Source: CAWGCE01 sp964480915 (GTDB taxonomy: Bacteria; Planctomycetota; Planctomycetia; Pirellulales; Pirellulaceae). From it: a stretch of DNA of 32,779 bases. Shown one piece after another: positions 8,639 to 16,921 of the stretch. The translations under genes and the position numbers were made by a program. Under the pieces are notes generated by a model that worked only from the letters and a program-made list of their open reading frames with translations, ran no database searches and was not told the DNA's origin. The stretch covers positions 1 to 32,779 of the forward strand of contig CAYZRS010000055.1 of the NCBI GenBank assembly GCA_964480915.1, in the 5' to 3' direction. Within the stretch, counting starts at the first letter, position 1. Each line of letters begins with the position of its first letter.

Positions 8639-10516
8639 CTATTCTTCGGCGATCGCTGTGCGGCCCATGGCGAAGTCGAATTCGAACAGGGCCGGGATCA
8701 TCATCGCCGCCGTGGCAAATCCGTACGATGCCAGGCTGACAAGGAAGACGCTGAGATTGTTGCCCAAGAGGAAGCTCGTAATGCAATAGAACGTCGCAAA
8801 AGGGACAAGAATGGAAGCGGCACCGATAGCGCTAGACGGACTGCCCGCGCCAAGGGCCACGTACAGTCCGATTCCACCTCCCACAATAAATGCCAAGAAG
8901 GGGGCCAGCTGGACTTGGAATGAACCGCTGAATGAAATCATCATCAAGATACAGGCGACAACGCCGAGGAAGAGAAAGAACACCGTTCCCAAGCTGACGC
9001 CAATCGCCGTCCTTGAATTGGCATACCGCATGCCGCAATGGATGCCCAAAATCGCGACGAAGAGGTTCATCGCCGCCAAACCGCCCAAGACGTACAACAG
9101 GTTCTCTGTGGACACGCCACCGCACCACCAAAGATAAATCGTCAGTAGCAGCGGAACGAAGACCATCAGCGCACAGACCGAAACGACTCCGCCCAATTTC
9201 CCGAAGACAAATTCGCGCGGCGAGAGGTCGGTCGCCAGCAAGAGATCGAGTGACTTGCCGTCCCGTTCGGTCGTGACCGACGTGACGGCCAAAGCGTTGA
9301 CGATGACGAGGCTGAGCAAGTAGAGCGGCGCAAGCGCACGTGCCGCCAGCGGAATGGTCGCCGACATTTCGTCGCCGCGAGCAAGGAAAGCGCCCGATTC
9401 GATCCCACCATAAACGGCCAGGGCGGCCAAGATCGCCATGATCGCGTACACGACCCGGATCACAATGATCTTTCGCCCGTAGGCCCAAGTGCGAACTTCC
9501 CGCCAAAGGATGGGATTGTCCCACATCTCGCGACTCTCTTTGGCCGTCGATTGTCTTAGCTTGGCGTCGACATGGCCAGCACGAGCCGCGTCCGCTCGTT
9601 TTTCCTGGTCGGCCGCCGAGGGCTGCTCGTTCGAACTGGCAATATCAAATTCGGCTCCCCAGATCGATTCGGCCGCATCATCCTCTTTGTTAATTGCGCG
9701 CAGTTGTCGCGAAGGATTCCAAACACGCACACGCCAGACGGCGACGGCAGCGAGGAGGAAGGCGATCGTTGACATCACGATCAGGTAAAGGTTCACGCCA
9801 TTGCCGATCGCGCCCAAACTGGTATCGGTCGCGAGAAACGGCCTGGCCGCTGCCCGAACTGCTTGCAGCGGACTAAAAGCGGTGCCCCACGTCTCGCACG
9901 GGATGCCTAGCCAGCTCGCTCCTAACACGCCGGTAGCAACCGATTCCCAGAAGCCAAGCCAAAAGAACAGGATCAGCGCTGTCAGCGCCAACGCTTGGAA
10001 CGTCTTGTCGCGCCAAAAGGCGATGATGGCTCCTAGACTGCCGGCCGCCAGTGCAGTGACACCGGTAACGGCAAAGATTCGTCCGACTTGCCCGAACGAG
10101 ACGCCTCCGAAGAGCACCGCCATCAGAAAGACGGGCACCGCCGCCAGCAGCATCACGAGGACGCTAAGCAGACTGGCCATCAGTTTCCCGACGACGAGTT
10201 CTGAATTTGAGAGCCGCGTCATCAACAGCAAAAGCAGCGTGCGGCGATCTTTTTCTTGCGAAACGGCACTCGCCGTTGTAATCGCCGCGAAGAAAATCAC
10301 GAGCGCCATCTGCAACGGAGCCAGGATTTGCAGCAAAATTCCTCCGAAGCGGGCCATGTCGCCCACCGTCCGGATAACTTCGGCACCCGTTAGCACCGCC
10401 CAAGCCGTCGACATCAGCAACACCAGGGCGGCCGCATAGACGGCTCGGAAAATATAAATTCGGGGCCGACGCGGGACGGTTGCCAACTCGCGATAGAATA
10501 CTGGGCCGACTAGCAA
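8639..10516 (-). CDS. Double-length ABC-2 type permease
   Basis: This 625-residue membrane protein contains two related ABC-2 permease halves (about 1-250 and 330-620) joined by a hydrophilic linker of about 80 residues. Each half opens with a similar amphipathic segment (NPILWREVRTWAYGRKIIV in the second, GPVFYRELATVPRRPRIYIF in the first) and carries a 'cytoplasmic helix' element (EKDRRTLLLLLMTRLSNSELVVGK and ERDGKSLDLLLATDLSPREFVFGK). The start codon is TTG at 10516, supported by GAGG 8 bases upstream and by the family-like N-terminus. Substrate is unknown. No ATP-binding subunit lies next to it in this window, so it must pair with an ATPase encoded elsewhere. Confidence 0.88.
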   Translation of the reverse strand: MLVGPVFYRELATVPRRPRIYIFRAVYAAALVLLMSTAWAVLTGAEVIRTVGDMARFGGILLQILAPLQMALVIFFAAITTASAVSQEKDRRTLLLLLMTRLSNSELVVGKLMASLLSVLVMLLAAVPVFLMAVLFGGVSFGQVGRIFAVTGVTALAAGSLGAIIAFWRDKTFQALALTALILFFWLGFWESVATGVLGASWLGIPCETWGTAFSPLQAVRAAARPFLATDTSLGAIGNGVNLYLIVMSTIAFLLAAVAVWRVRVWNPSRQLRAINKEDDAAESIWGAEFDIASSNEQPSAADQEKRADAARAGHVDAKLRQSTAKESREMWDNPILWREVRTWAYGRKIIVIRVVYAIMAILAALAVYGGIESGAFLARGDEMSATIPLAARALAPLYLLSLVIVNALAVTSVTTERDGKSLDLLLATDLSPREFVFGKLGGVVSVCALMVFVPLLLTIYLWWCGGVSTENLLYVLGGLAAMNLFVAILGIHCGMRYANSRTAIGVSLGTVFFLFLGVVACILMMISFSGSFQVQLAPFLAFIVGGGIGLYVALGAGSPSSAIGAASILVPFATFYCITSFLLGNNLSVFLVSLASYGFATAAMMIPALFEFDFAMGRTAIAEE

Positions 10517-10524
10517 GCGAGTTA

Positions 10525-10528
10525 CCTC
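10525..10528 (-). promoter_or_regulatory. Ribosome binding site deciding the TTG start at 10516
   Basis: On the minus strand GAGG stands 8 bases before TTG. No in-frame ATG lies nearby, so this site supports a TTG start for the permease. Confidence 0.55.
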
Positions 10529-10875
10529 GAGAAAGTGGTCATACTTGGCGGAAGACGCGAGCCGCCCGGGGGAAGGCTCGATTCTAGTTGGAAGTCAGGT
10601 TGTGGGAAAGAACTTCCCCAGCAGGGTTGGTACGCAGGCATGGCCCACCGGTTCTCGGCGAGATCGCTTCGAGCCATGGTGCGGATTGGTGGTTGGCCAG
10701 CATTTTTCAGCTGGGCGCCGTTCGAAGGCGAGCCATGGACCGGCAGTTCATGTGTCTTGTGGCAGAGCAGGCTTAAAACGGGCCGTTTTAGGGAGTGCGA
10801 TTGAGCTAAGCTGGAGGCTCTTATACCATTAGGCAGTTTTCCGCGCAGCCGCACCGAAGGTGTTTCCTTTATTCG
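10529..10875. other. Divergent intergenic region between permease and GTPase operons
   Basis: About 350 bases separate the divergent permease and GTPase units. No convincing gene is seen. Short open frames here are Arg/Trp/Ser-rich and lack start signals. It must hold promoters for both directions; one plus-strand candidate is listed separately. Confidence 0.5.
10801..10829 (+). promoter_or_regulatory. Candidate promoter of the GTPase operon
   Basis: TTGAGC (10801-10806) and TACCAT (10824-10829) are separated by 17 bases, each matching consensus at four of six positions. It sits 46 bases before the ATG at 10876. Pattern evidence only. Confidence 0.3.
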
Positions 10876-12591
10876 ATGAATGACACTGCTCTCAACGAGT
10901 TGCTGCAACGATTGCAAATTTGGCATCGCGACCTGGACGACTTCGTGCCGCCACCGGCGATGCCCAACGCCGATGGATTATTCGAACTCCGACTGCGGTT
11001 GGTGAATCTGCGGCGCCGGTTACGTGACGGGGCCGAAGCGCCCTTGCGAATCGCATTCTTCGGCCCGACCGGTGCCGGGAAGAGCAAGCTGTTCAGTTCG
11101 CTGATTGGCAAGTGCCTGAGCGAATCGGGATTCAAACGACCGTTCACTCGTCGGTCACTCTATTACGTTCATGATGCTTGGCGCCCCTTGATGCCCGCCT
11201 TGGCAGGTGAAGTGGAAGTTCACGAAGACGAACGCTGGCGCGACACGATCCTGATTGATACGCCCGACTTCGATAGCGTGGAAACCGAAAACCGCCGCGA
11301 AGCCGAACGAGTGTTCATGGAATCCGATGGGTTTCTGTTCGTCACCGACTCGCTGAAATATGCAGACGCATCGACCTGGGAATATTTGACGAAGATTCGT
11401 ATCGCGGGCAAAGTCTTTCGAGTGATCCTCAACAAGACGAGCTCTCCCACGGTTTCGGAAACGTTTCGCCAGCGTTTCATGCAGACCTTCAGCGCGTCGC
11501 CTGAAGAGGCGGCCACATTGCCCAGCGTGATGGTGCCGGAGATGAGCCTGCGTGACGACGAGCTGATCGATTCGGATCACGAGTCGATCAAGAAACTGCT
11601 GCAGATCACCGCCGAGTTGATTCCGCAACGGAGTGCCGAATTGAGCTTGGAGATGTTCGAACGTGAGTCGACGGGACTCTTTGAAACGGCCGAGCGATTG
11701 TTGGAAGATGTTCGCTCTCGACGTCAGCAGGTGGAAGAACTGAAGCAACGGTTGGAAGATCGCGTCGGACAGTCGCGCCGTCGGTTAGAAGATCGTTTGG
11801 CGAGCGGCTTGGAACCGGAAGTCCGCGAAGAGGTGTTTGAACGCATTGTGGCTCGCTTGGAGAAGATCGACGTGCTGCGGTACCCGCGGAAACTTCTTTC
11901 GATGCCCGTGCGGGGACTGAAGACGTTAGTCACCGGTTGGTGGGGGAGTGACGAGTCGAAAGCCGAGGCCGAACAGAGTGGACTCGATTCGGTGGCGACC
12001 GAGACGATGAACCTGCTCGAGTCGGAATTGATCCGGTTTGCGGATGAATCTCGCTTGGACATCATCAGCCAGGAAGGGCTGGAAAAACTGCTAGATCGGC
12101 AGGCGTTTCGCCGATTGCGATTGGAACATGCCGAAATCGAAACGGCCTTTAGTGCTCATCAAGAATTGTTTCAAGAATGGGTTCAGCTGCACGCCAAGGA
12201 GACGGCATCCGAGATCACGAACGAGAACAAGGCGAAGTTCATTCTCTCCCAGGTACTGTTCAATTCGGTCATCATTACGGCTCAAGTCAGCACAGGTGGT
12301 CTTTCCCCGTTGGAGCTTGGCGTCGATGGCGTGTTGAGTCCGTTTGTGGCTAAGGCGGTCAGCACGGCGATCGGTAACGAGAAAGTGAAAGAGTTCGAAC
12401 TGGCGGCTCATGTGGCTCACGAAGAATCGATGTCAGAAATCATCGTCATGGCGAAGGCTCGCTTCGCTGAATACTTGGCTTCGCTGACCGTCGGACTCGA
12501 CAAGCTGGAAGAGACAGCCGCCGACATCGTCGCTCGCAAAGCGACTCGACCACAGTTGGTGCGATACTTCCAGGACGGAGCATCTGCCTGA
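10876..12591 (+). CDS. Dynamin-like GTPase, first of a tandem pair
   Basis: This 571-residue P-loop GTPase has a G1 motif GPTGAGKS at 63-70 and a G3-position motif DTPDFDS at 128-134, with Asp-Phe where DTPG is usual. FVTDSLKYAD follows at about 155-164 and the G4 motif NKTS at 186-189. A helical, charged region (about 260-330, LEDVRSRRQQVEELKQRLEDR) looks like a coiled-coil stalk. A hydrophobic segment near 455-500 (FILSQVLFNSVIITAQVSTG) could touch a membrane. The layout resembles bacterial dynamin-like or YfjP/YeeP-related GTPases. Its stop overlaps the start of the second GTPase by one base (TGATG), implying coupled translation. A membrane-remodelling role is inference. A ribosome-associated role is the main alternative. 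Confidence 0.85.
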   Translation: MNDTALNELLQRLQIWHRDLDDFVPPPAMPNADGLFELRLRLVNLRRRLRDGAEAPLRIAFFGPTGAGKSKLFSSLIGKCLSESGFKRPFTRRSLYYVHDAWRPLMPALAGEVEVHEDERWRDTILIDTPDFDSVETENRREAERVFMESDGFLFVTDSLKYADASTWEYLTKIRIAGKVFRVILNKTSSPTVSETFRQRFMQTFSASPEEAATLPSVMVPEMSLRDDELIDSDHESIKKLLQITAELIPQRSAELSLEMFERESTGLFETAERLLEDVRSRRQQVEELKQRLEDRVGQSRRRLEDRLASGLEPEVREEVFERIVARLEKIDVLRYPRKLLSMPVRGLKTLVTGWWGSDESKAEAEQSGLDSVATETMNLLESELIRFADESRLDIISQEGLEKLLDRQAFRRLRLEHAEIETAFSAHQELFQEWVQLHAKETASEITNENKAKFILSQVLFNSVIITAQVSTGGLSPLELGVDGVLSPFVAKAVSTAIGNEKVKEFELAAHVAHEESMSEIIVMAKARFAEYLASLTVGLDKLEETAADIVARKATRPQLVRYFQDGASA

Positions 12592-14324
12592 TGAATGCGT
12601 CCGCCTCGACAGCAGACGATCGGAAATGGAAACAGTTAGGTTCCTACCTGCGCCAAGAACACAGTCTGCTGCTGCCCGACAAGAATCGTCAATCGTTCCT
12701 CGAAGACTGGGACGACATCTCACGGCAGCAAGAAAAACTAGACGACGCGCTACTGATCGGACTGGTGGGCGGGACGGGTGTCGGCAAATCGACATTTATC
12801 AACGCCTTGGCCGGTCAAGAGATTTCCCGCAGCAGCGATCGTCGCCCCACGACCGACCGGATTGTCGTTTATCGACACGTCGATACCGAATTGCCGCCGC
12901 AGGTCCCAGCCGACGATTTTGCTCAGCCGCTGGTGCTGCATGAGAATCCTGATCTGACAAAAGCGATCTTGTTCGATTTTCCCGACTTCGATTCGGCCGA
13001 GCAGGCGCATCACGGCATCATCCAAAGGTACGTCGGTTTTCTTGACGTCATCTTGATCGTTGTCGACGACGTGAAGTATGCCGATCGTCGCCTGTATGAA
13101 TTGTTGTCATCGATCAATCATGATTCGAAGAATTTGTTTGTTCTGTTCAACAAGATCGATCGACTTCGCAATCGATACGAAGACAAGACCGACGAGGTCG
13201 TGCGCGATCTGCTGATCGACGTTCGTCAAAAGATGACTGACAACGCCGGGTTGGATATCGGCAGCGATCAGGCTTTTCCAATTGCCGCCAAGTTGGTGAT
13301 GGATGATCGTGTTGCAGGTAACGAAACGTCTAGCACTCACCAAGAGACCTTTGCCAAAGTTGAGGGCTTGCTCACCAGTTTTCAGCTGGAAAAACATCGC
13401 CGGACGGCCAAGGAACGGAATATCGATGCGTTGCAGGAACGTTTAGGGCAGCGGTTGTCCGAAACGGCGCTCGGCAGTGAAAACGAATCGATCCTCGAGG
13501 AAACCTCGACGATGATCGCGAATTGGCGGCGGCAGATTGACGATACGCTGCGTGGGATTCCGGTCGAGGTCTTGTCCGAGCGTGATCGTCGCGGGCTAAG
13601 CCGGCAACGGTTGCGACGTGCGGGGGCTCACTGGGGTCTGCCGTTTTCTTTGTTGTTTACGTTGCTGTTCGAGCTGCGGCGGGGCAAGTTTAAAGCACCG
13701 GCGGCCGAACTTTCCGCGATGGGTGGGCGGATTTTCCAACATTACCGTGGCTTCCTCGAAGCGATCGGCAACTTGCGAGCTCGCTTCGAATCAGAATTGA
13801 TGGGTTCGACGATCGATACGGCCATCAAAGAGGCGGTCGCCGAGCCCGTCGATTCGGCAATCGATCAGACCCGTTTGGCGGACGAGTTGGCGCGTGATTT
13901 TCAACGCAATCTGCAGTCTCACGATCGGAAACCTCGGACGGTGTCACGAATCGCTTGCCATCTGCCGGCACTCATCACTTTGGGATTAGCGATCTGGAGT
14001 CGGCTCTATCCGATTCTTGCTTCGGTGACCGGTGAATCAGATCGCGGTTTGATTGGCTCAACACTCGGTGCACTCGTCGGCACGCTAAGTCCGACCTTCG
14101 TGTTGGGTACGATCATGGGCGTGGTGTTGGCCTATGTCCTAACGGCGATGTTTATCTGGTTGCGCGAGGTGCAGATGATGGAGAGCGACATCCACCAGGC
14201 CGAGCTGGCAGTGCGAGATGTCGTGGCAGAGCGGGGCGGTGAGGTGGTCGAATTGTTGGACGGTCGCGTGAAATCGCTGAAATCGGAATTCGACCGATTG
14301 CAGGGTCTGCTTCCATCACCGTGA
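12591..14324 (+). CDS. Membrane-anchored dynamin-like GTPase, second of a tandem pair
   Basis: This protein of 577 residues has G1 GGTGVGKS at 60-67, a probable G2 threonine in RPTTDR (85-90), the G3-position motif DFPDFDS (129-135), VVDDVKYAD (157-165) and G4 NKID (187-190). The shared PDFDS and KYAD signatures mark it as a paralogue of the preceding gene. A moderately hydrophobic segment lies near 342-356 (HWGLPFSLLFTLLFE). Two transmembrane helices at about 457-478 and 497-525 (HLPALITLGLAIWSRLY; FVLGTIMGVVLAYVLTAMF) anchor it. The C-terminal tail is helical. Two GTPases encoded back to back recall heterotypic bacterial dynamin pairs, where one partner is membrane bound. The function here is inferred only from architecture. 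Confidence 0.87.
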   Translation: MNASASTADDRKWKQLGSYLRQEHSLLLPDKNRQSFLEDWDDISRQQEKLDDALLIGLVGGTGVGKSTFINALAGQEISRSSDRRPTTDRIVVYRHVDTELPPQVPADDFAQPLVLHENPDLTKAILFDFPDFDSAEQAHHGIIQRYVGFLDVILIVVDDVKYADRRLYELLSSINHDSKNLFVLFNKIDRLRNRYEDKTDEVVRDLLIDVRQKMTDNAGLDIGSDQAFPIAAKLVMDDRVAGNETSSTHQETFAKVEGLLTSFQLEKHRRTAKERNIDALQERLGQRLSETALGSENESILEETSTMIANWRRQIDDTLRGIPVEVLSERDRRGLSRQRLRRAGAHWGLPFSLLFTLLFELRRGKFKAPAAELSAMGGRIFQHYRGFLEAIGNLRARFESELMGSTIDTAIKEAVAEPVDSAIDQTRLADELARDFQRNLQSHDRKPRTVSRIACHLPALITLGLAIWSRLYPILASVTGESDRGLIGSTLGALVGTLSPTFVLGTIMGVVLAYVLTAMFIWLREVQMMESDIHQAELAVRDVVAERGGEVVELLDGRVKSLKSEFDRLQGLLPSP

Positions 14325-14340
14325 TCGAGGCGAGGTTGTT

Positions 14341-15186
14341 ATGGAATTCGCCACCGGTTTGACCGAACATGCATTGCGCGTCGGCGATCTCGATCGTTCG
14401 TTTCTCGTCTATGCTCCCGCCCAGTGGAGCCAGGGTGGTTCCGTTGTTATCGCGTTGCATGGCGCGGGCTCATCGGCCGCCGACATGGTCGAGTTTTGTG
14501 GGCTCAACCGAGCCGCCGATTTGGAAGGGTTTCTGGTCGTCTATCCCAACGGCACGGGGCGCATGCCACACGCGTTGTCGTGGAATGCCGGAGCCGCCAA
14601 GGTGTGGGCGGCACGCAACAATATTGACGACGTCGGTTTCATGCAGAGACTGCTCGATCAGGTGCTGGAGGCGAGTCGTGCGGACGCCTCCCGCGTCTAC
14701 GCGACAGGCATGTCGAATGGGGGACTGCTCTGTTTTCGACTCGCTTGCGAGCTGCCCGAGCGGTTGGCCGCGATCGCTCCGGTGGCGATCTCACAGGTGG
14801 GCGAATTGAGGCCGCCCCGCCCGATGCCGGTTATTCATTTTCATGGCACCGCGGATGACTTTGTCCCTTACGCCGGTGGGCTTGGTCGCAAGAGTCTCAC
14901 TCAAACCACTTTTCTGTCGGTACAACAAACGCTGGACACTTGGGTGCGGGCGAATGGGTGTGATGCGGAACGTCGCATCGAACTGCCACAGCACTGCGAC
15001 GATGGAACGAAAGTCGTGCGCACGGAATTTACGGGCGGGGCTGCGCCGGTCGTTCATTATCAAGTCGTCGGTGGTGGCCACACGTGGCCTGGGCAACAAA
15101 GCCGTTACGATTTTCTAGGACGCGTGACACAAAACCTGTCGGCGAATGAAACAATTTGCGAGTTTTTTCGTAATTACAGTCGTTGA
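14341..15186 (+). CDS. PHB-depolymerase/LpqC-like alpha/beta-hydrolase esterase
   Basis: This 281-residue enzyme of the PHB depolymerase / feruloyl esterase-like family has the alpha/beta-hydrolase triad in order. The oxyanion segment is ALHGAGSS (38-45), the nucleophile Ser125 lies in GMSNG (123-127), an acid residue is Asp172 or Asp173 in HGTADDFVPY, and His247 is in GGGHTWPG. No signal peptide is seen, unlike secreted LpqC and PHB depolymerases, so an intracellular esterase is likely. Substrate cannot be told. A GAGGCGAGG purine run precedes the ATG. It begins only 16 bases after the GTPase gene, so it is probably the third gene of that operon. Whether its chemistry relates to the GTPases is unknown. 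Confidence 0.85.
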   Translation: MEFATGLTEHALRVGDLDRSFLVYAPAQWSQGGSVVIALHGAGSSAADMVEFCGLNRAADLEGFLVVYPNGTGRMPHALSWNAGAAKVWAARNNIDDVGFMQRLLDQVLEASRADASRVYATGMSNGGLLCFRLACELPERLAAIAPVAISQVGELRPPRPMPVIHFHGTADDFVPYAGGLGRKSLTQTTFLSVQQTLDTWVRANGCDAERRIELPQHCDDGTKVVRTEFTGGAAPVVHYQVVGGGHTWPGQQSRYDFLGRVTQNLSANETICEFFRNYSR

Positions 15187-15266
15187 ATTCGTTTCATAGT
15201 CAGTCGGAGTGATGGGCGAGAGTTCCCCAGGTTGCCGATTCGACAAGGTCCGATTCATCGCGTCCC

Positions 15267-15295
15267 GTTACATACTCATTGGCTTCCGTTACAAT
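15267..15295 (+). promoter_or_regulatory. Candidate sigma70-type promoter of the exported TPR protein
   Basis: GTTACA (15267-15272) and TACAAT (15290-15295) are 17 bases apart. The -10 matches consensus at five of six positions. The leader would be about 120 bases long. Pattern evidence only. Confidence 0.4.
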
Positions 15296-15422
15296 TCAGG
15301 GAGAGGATTGCGGTCATCAGGCGAAGCGTCGCGCGCGGTATCCACACGTGGTGCTGCGGTAATTCAAACATGAATTCTGAAAATTGAATCACCCAGATTT
15401 AGCAAAAATAAAAGGGTTTCCG

Positions 15423-16829
15423 ATGAAGAACATTTTCCTTACTTGGTTCACGTTTGCGGCTGTGGCCGTCGTGAGTCATGGATTCGTGGGAGCCCAAGTG
15501 GTCGACACGGAGACCGAACTTGACCAAATGCTGGAAGATACGACGGGCGAGGGCTCGGCTGTCAAGCAATTTGAAAAGAACAATCCGGACATTCGCAAAG
15601 CGGCTGAGCAATTCAGCAAGCGAGATTTTAAGGGCGCTTCCGAGACGTTGAAGCTGGCACGTGCTGCAAATCCTGCATTGCCTCCGGTGGGCGTCGTTTT
15701 GGGGACGTGGCATGCGCGGGTCAATAACCTGCAAGGTGCTCGCGCCGCCTTTGAAGTTGCGGCGCGCGACGATCCGAAGGATCCGGAATCGTTCGTTGTT
15801 TTTGGCGAGAGCGCTTTGCGTCAACGGCGCGTGACCGACGCTTCGCTGCTGTTTGATCGAGCCAACAATCTGCTGGCTGCTTTTGATTCCAACGAGACAC
15901 GCAAACGACTGTTGAGCATGCGGACCCTGTCGGGTGTCGCCGCGGTTGCCGAAATGCGGGGACAGTGGAATGAGGCGAAGAGTGCGCTGGAACGGCTGAT
16001 GACCATCGACAGTACCAATGTCAATGCACAGATTCGTTTGGCCCGTTCTCTCTTCAATCAAGGGGAAGAGCTGGGTGACAACTCGATCACGCAGCAGGGC
16101 TACAAGATTTTTCAGAAAGTCCACAAGCAAGATCCGACGAAAGTGGCCCGGCCCGAAATTAATATGGCGCGACTTTATCAGCAGGCTGGCAAAACCAAGA
16201 ATGCTGAAAAGCTTGTGACGTTGGCCATCAGCCGCGACAAGGACGGCTTGGCAACACAGTTGGCGGCAGCTCAATGGGCCATTGATACTGGCAAGTTGGA
16301 CCTCGTGAAAAGCTGTGCGGCGACTGCCCGAGCGATTGATCCTGAAGCGATTCAAGTTCTATTGCTGGAAGGGTTCCTCGCACGACAAGAGGGCCAGTTC
16401 GCAGGTGCCGTGACGTCGTTTGAGAAAGCACTGCAGAAATCACCGAACAGTCCCGTCGTTTTGAATCAGTTGGCGATTTGTCTGGCGGAGCAGGGGACAC
16501 CGGAAAGCTTGCAGAAAGCAATGCAGTACACCCAACTGCTCATGAATGTGAGCGGTGATCGGAATCGAGCAGCTGGTCGAGAAGCTTTGTTGACGTCTGC
16601 ATGGGTACTGCACCTATCGGATCGCAATGCGGACGCGATGCGACAAGTCCAGGGTGCCTTAAGCGCCGGTGGAGTCAGCCCCGATTCAGCCTACTTTGCT
16701 GCCAAGATTCTCAGCGAAAACGACAAGAAAGACGCTGCGAAGCAATTGATGTCGTCCGCGCTGGAATCGGGCGATCGGATTTTCCCCAACCGAGCGAATG
16801 CGAAAGCGCTACTCCAAGAGTTGCAATAG
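15423..16829 (+). CDS. Exported TPR-repeat protein
   Basis: The ATG at 15423, with AAAGGG about 8 bases before it, opens a clean signal peptide (MKNIFLTWFTFAAVAVVSHG, cleavage probably near GA-QV). The open frame from 15384 adds 13 unsupported residues. The mature part of about 445 residues is helical TPR-like repeats, for example AVKQFEKNNPDIRKAAEQF, GAVTSFEKALQKSPNSPVV and AKSALERLMTIDSTNVNAQ. It is probably a periplasmic scaffold. It forms a single-gene unit ending at a strong bidirectional terminator and faces the Gly/Cys-rich exported protein. Partner and cargo are not visible. Confidence 0.88.
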   Translation: MKNIFLTWFTFAAVAVVSHGFVGAQVVDTETELDQMLEDTTGEGSAVKQFEKNNPDIRKAAEQFSKRDFKGASETLKLARAANPALPPVGVVLGTWHARVNNLQGARAAFEVAARDDPKDPESFVVFGESALRQRRVTDASLLFDRANNLLAAFDSNETRKRLLSMRTLSGVAAVAEMRGQWNEAKSALERLMTIDSTNVNAQIRLARSLFNQGEELGDNSITQQGYKIFQKVHKQDPTKVARPEINMARLYQQAGKTKNAEKLVTLAISRDKDGLATQLAAAQWAIDTGKLDLVKSCAATARAIDPEAIQVLLLEGFLARQEGQFAGAVTSFEKALQKSPNSPVVLNQLAICLAEQGTPESLQKAMQYTQLLMNVSGDRNRAAGREALLTSAWVLHLSDRNADAMRQVQGALSAGGVSPDSAYFAAKILSENDKKDAAKQLMSSALESGDRIFPNRANAKALLQELQ

Positions 16830-16856
16830 TCTGATCCGAAGGCATCGGTACACAAC

Positions 16857-16893
16857 AAAAGCGGCGCTCGGATGCGAGCGCCGCTTTCTTTTT
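16857..16893. terminator. Bidirectional rho-independent terminator
   Basis: A near-perfect 13-14 base stem (AAAGCGGCGCTCG, loop GATG, CGAGCGCCGCTTT) is followed by CTTTTT on the plus strand and preceded by an A run that gives T residues on the minus strand. It lies between two convergent stop codons (16829 and 16922) and can serve both genes. Confidence 0.9.
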
Positions 16894-16921
16894 CGTTGGT
16901 GATCGAGCGGGAGACGAGGAC

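Noticed and set aside
10535..10804. Plus-strand open frames in the divergent region before the GTPase operon
   Set aside because: They are Trp/Arg/Gly/Ser-rich, lack start signals and overlap each other in different frames, as expected for non-coding GC-rich DNA.
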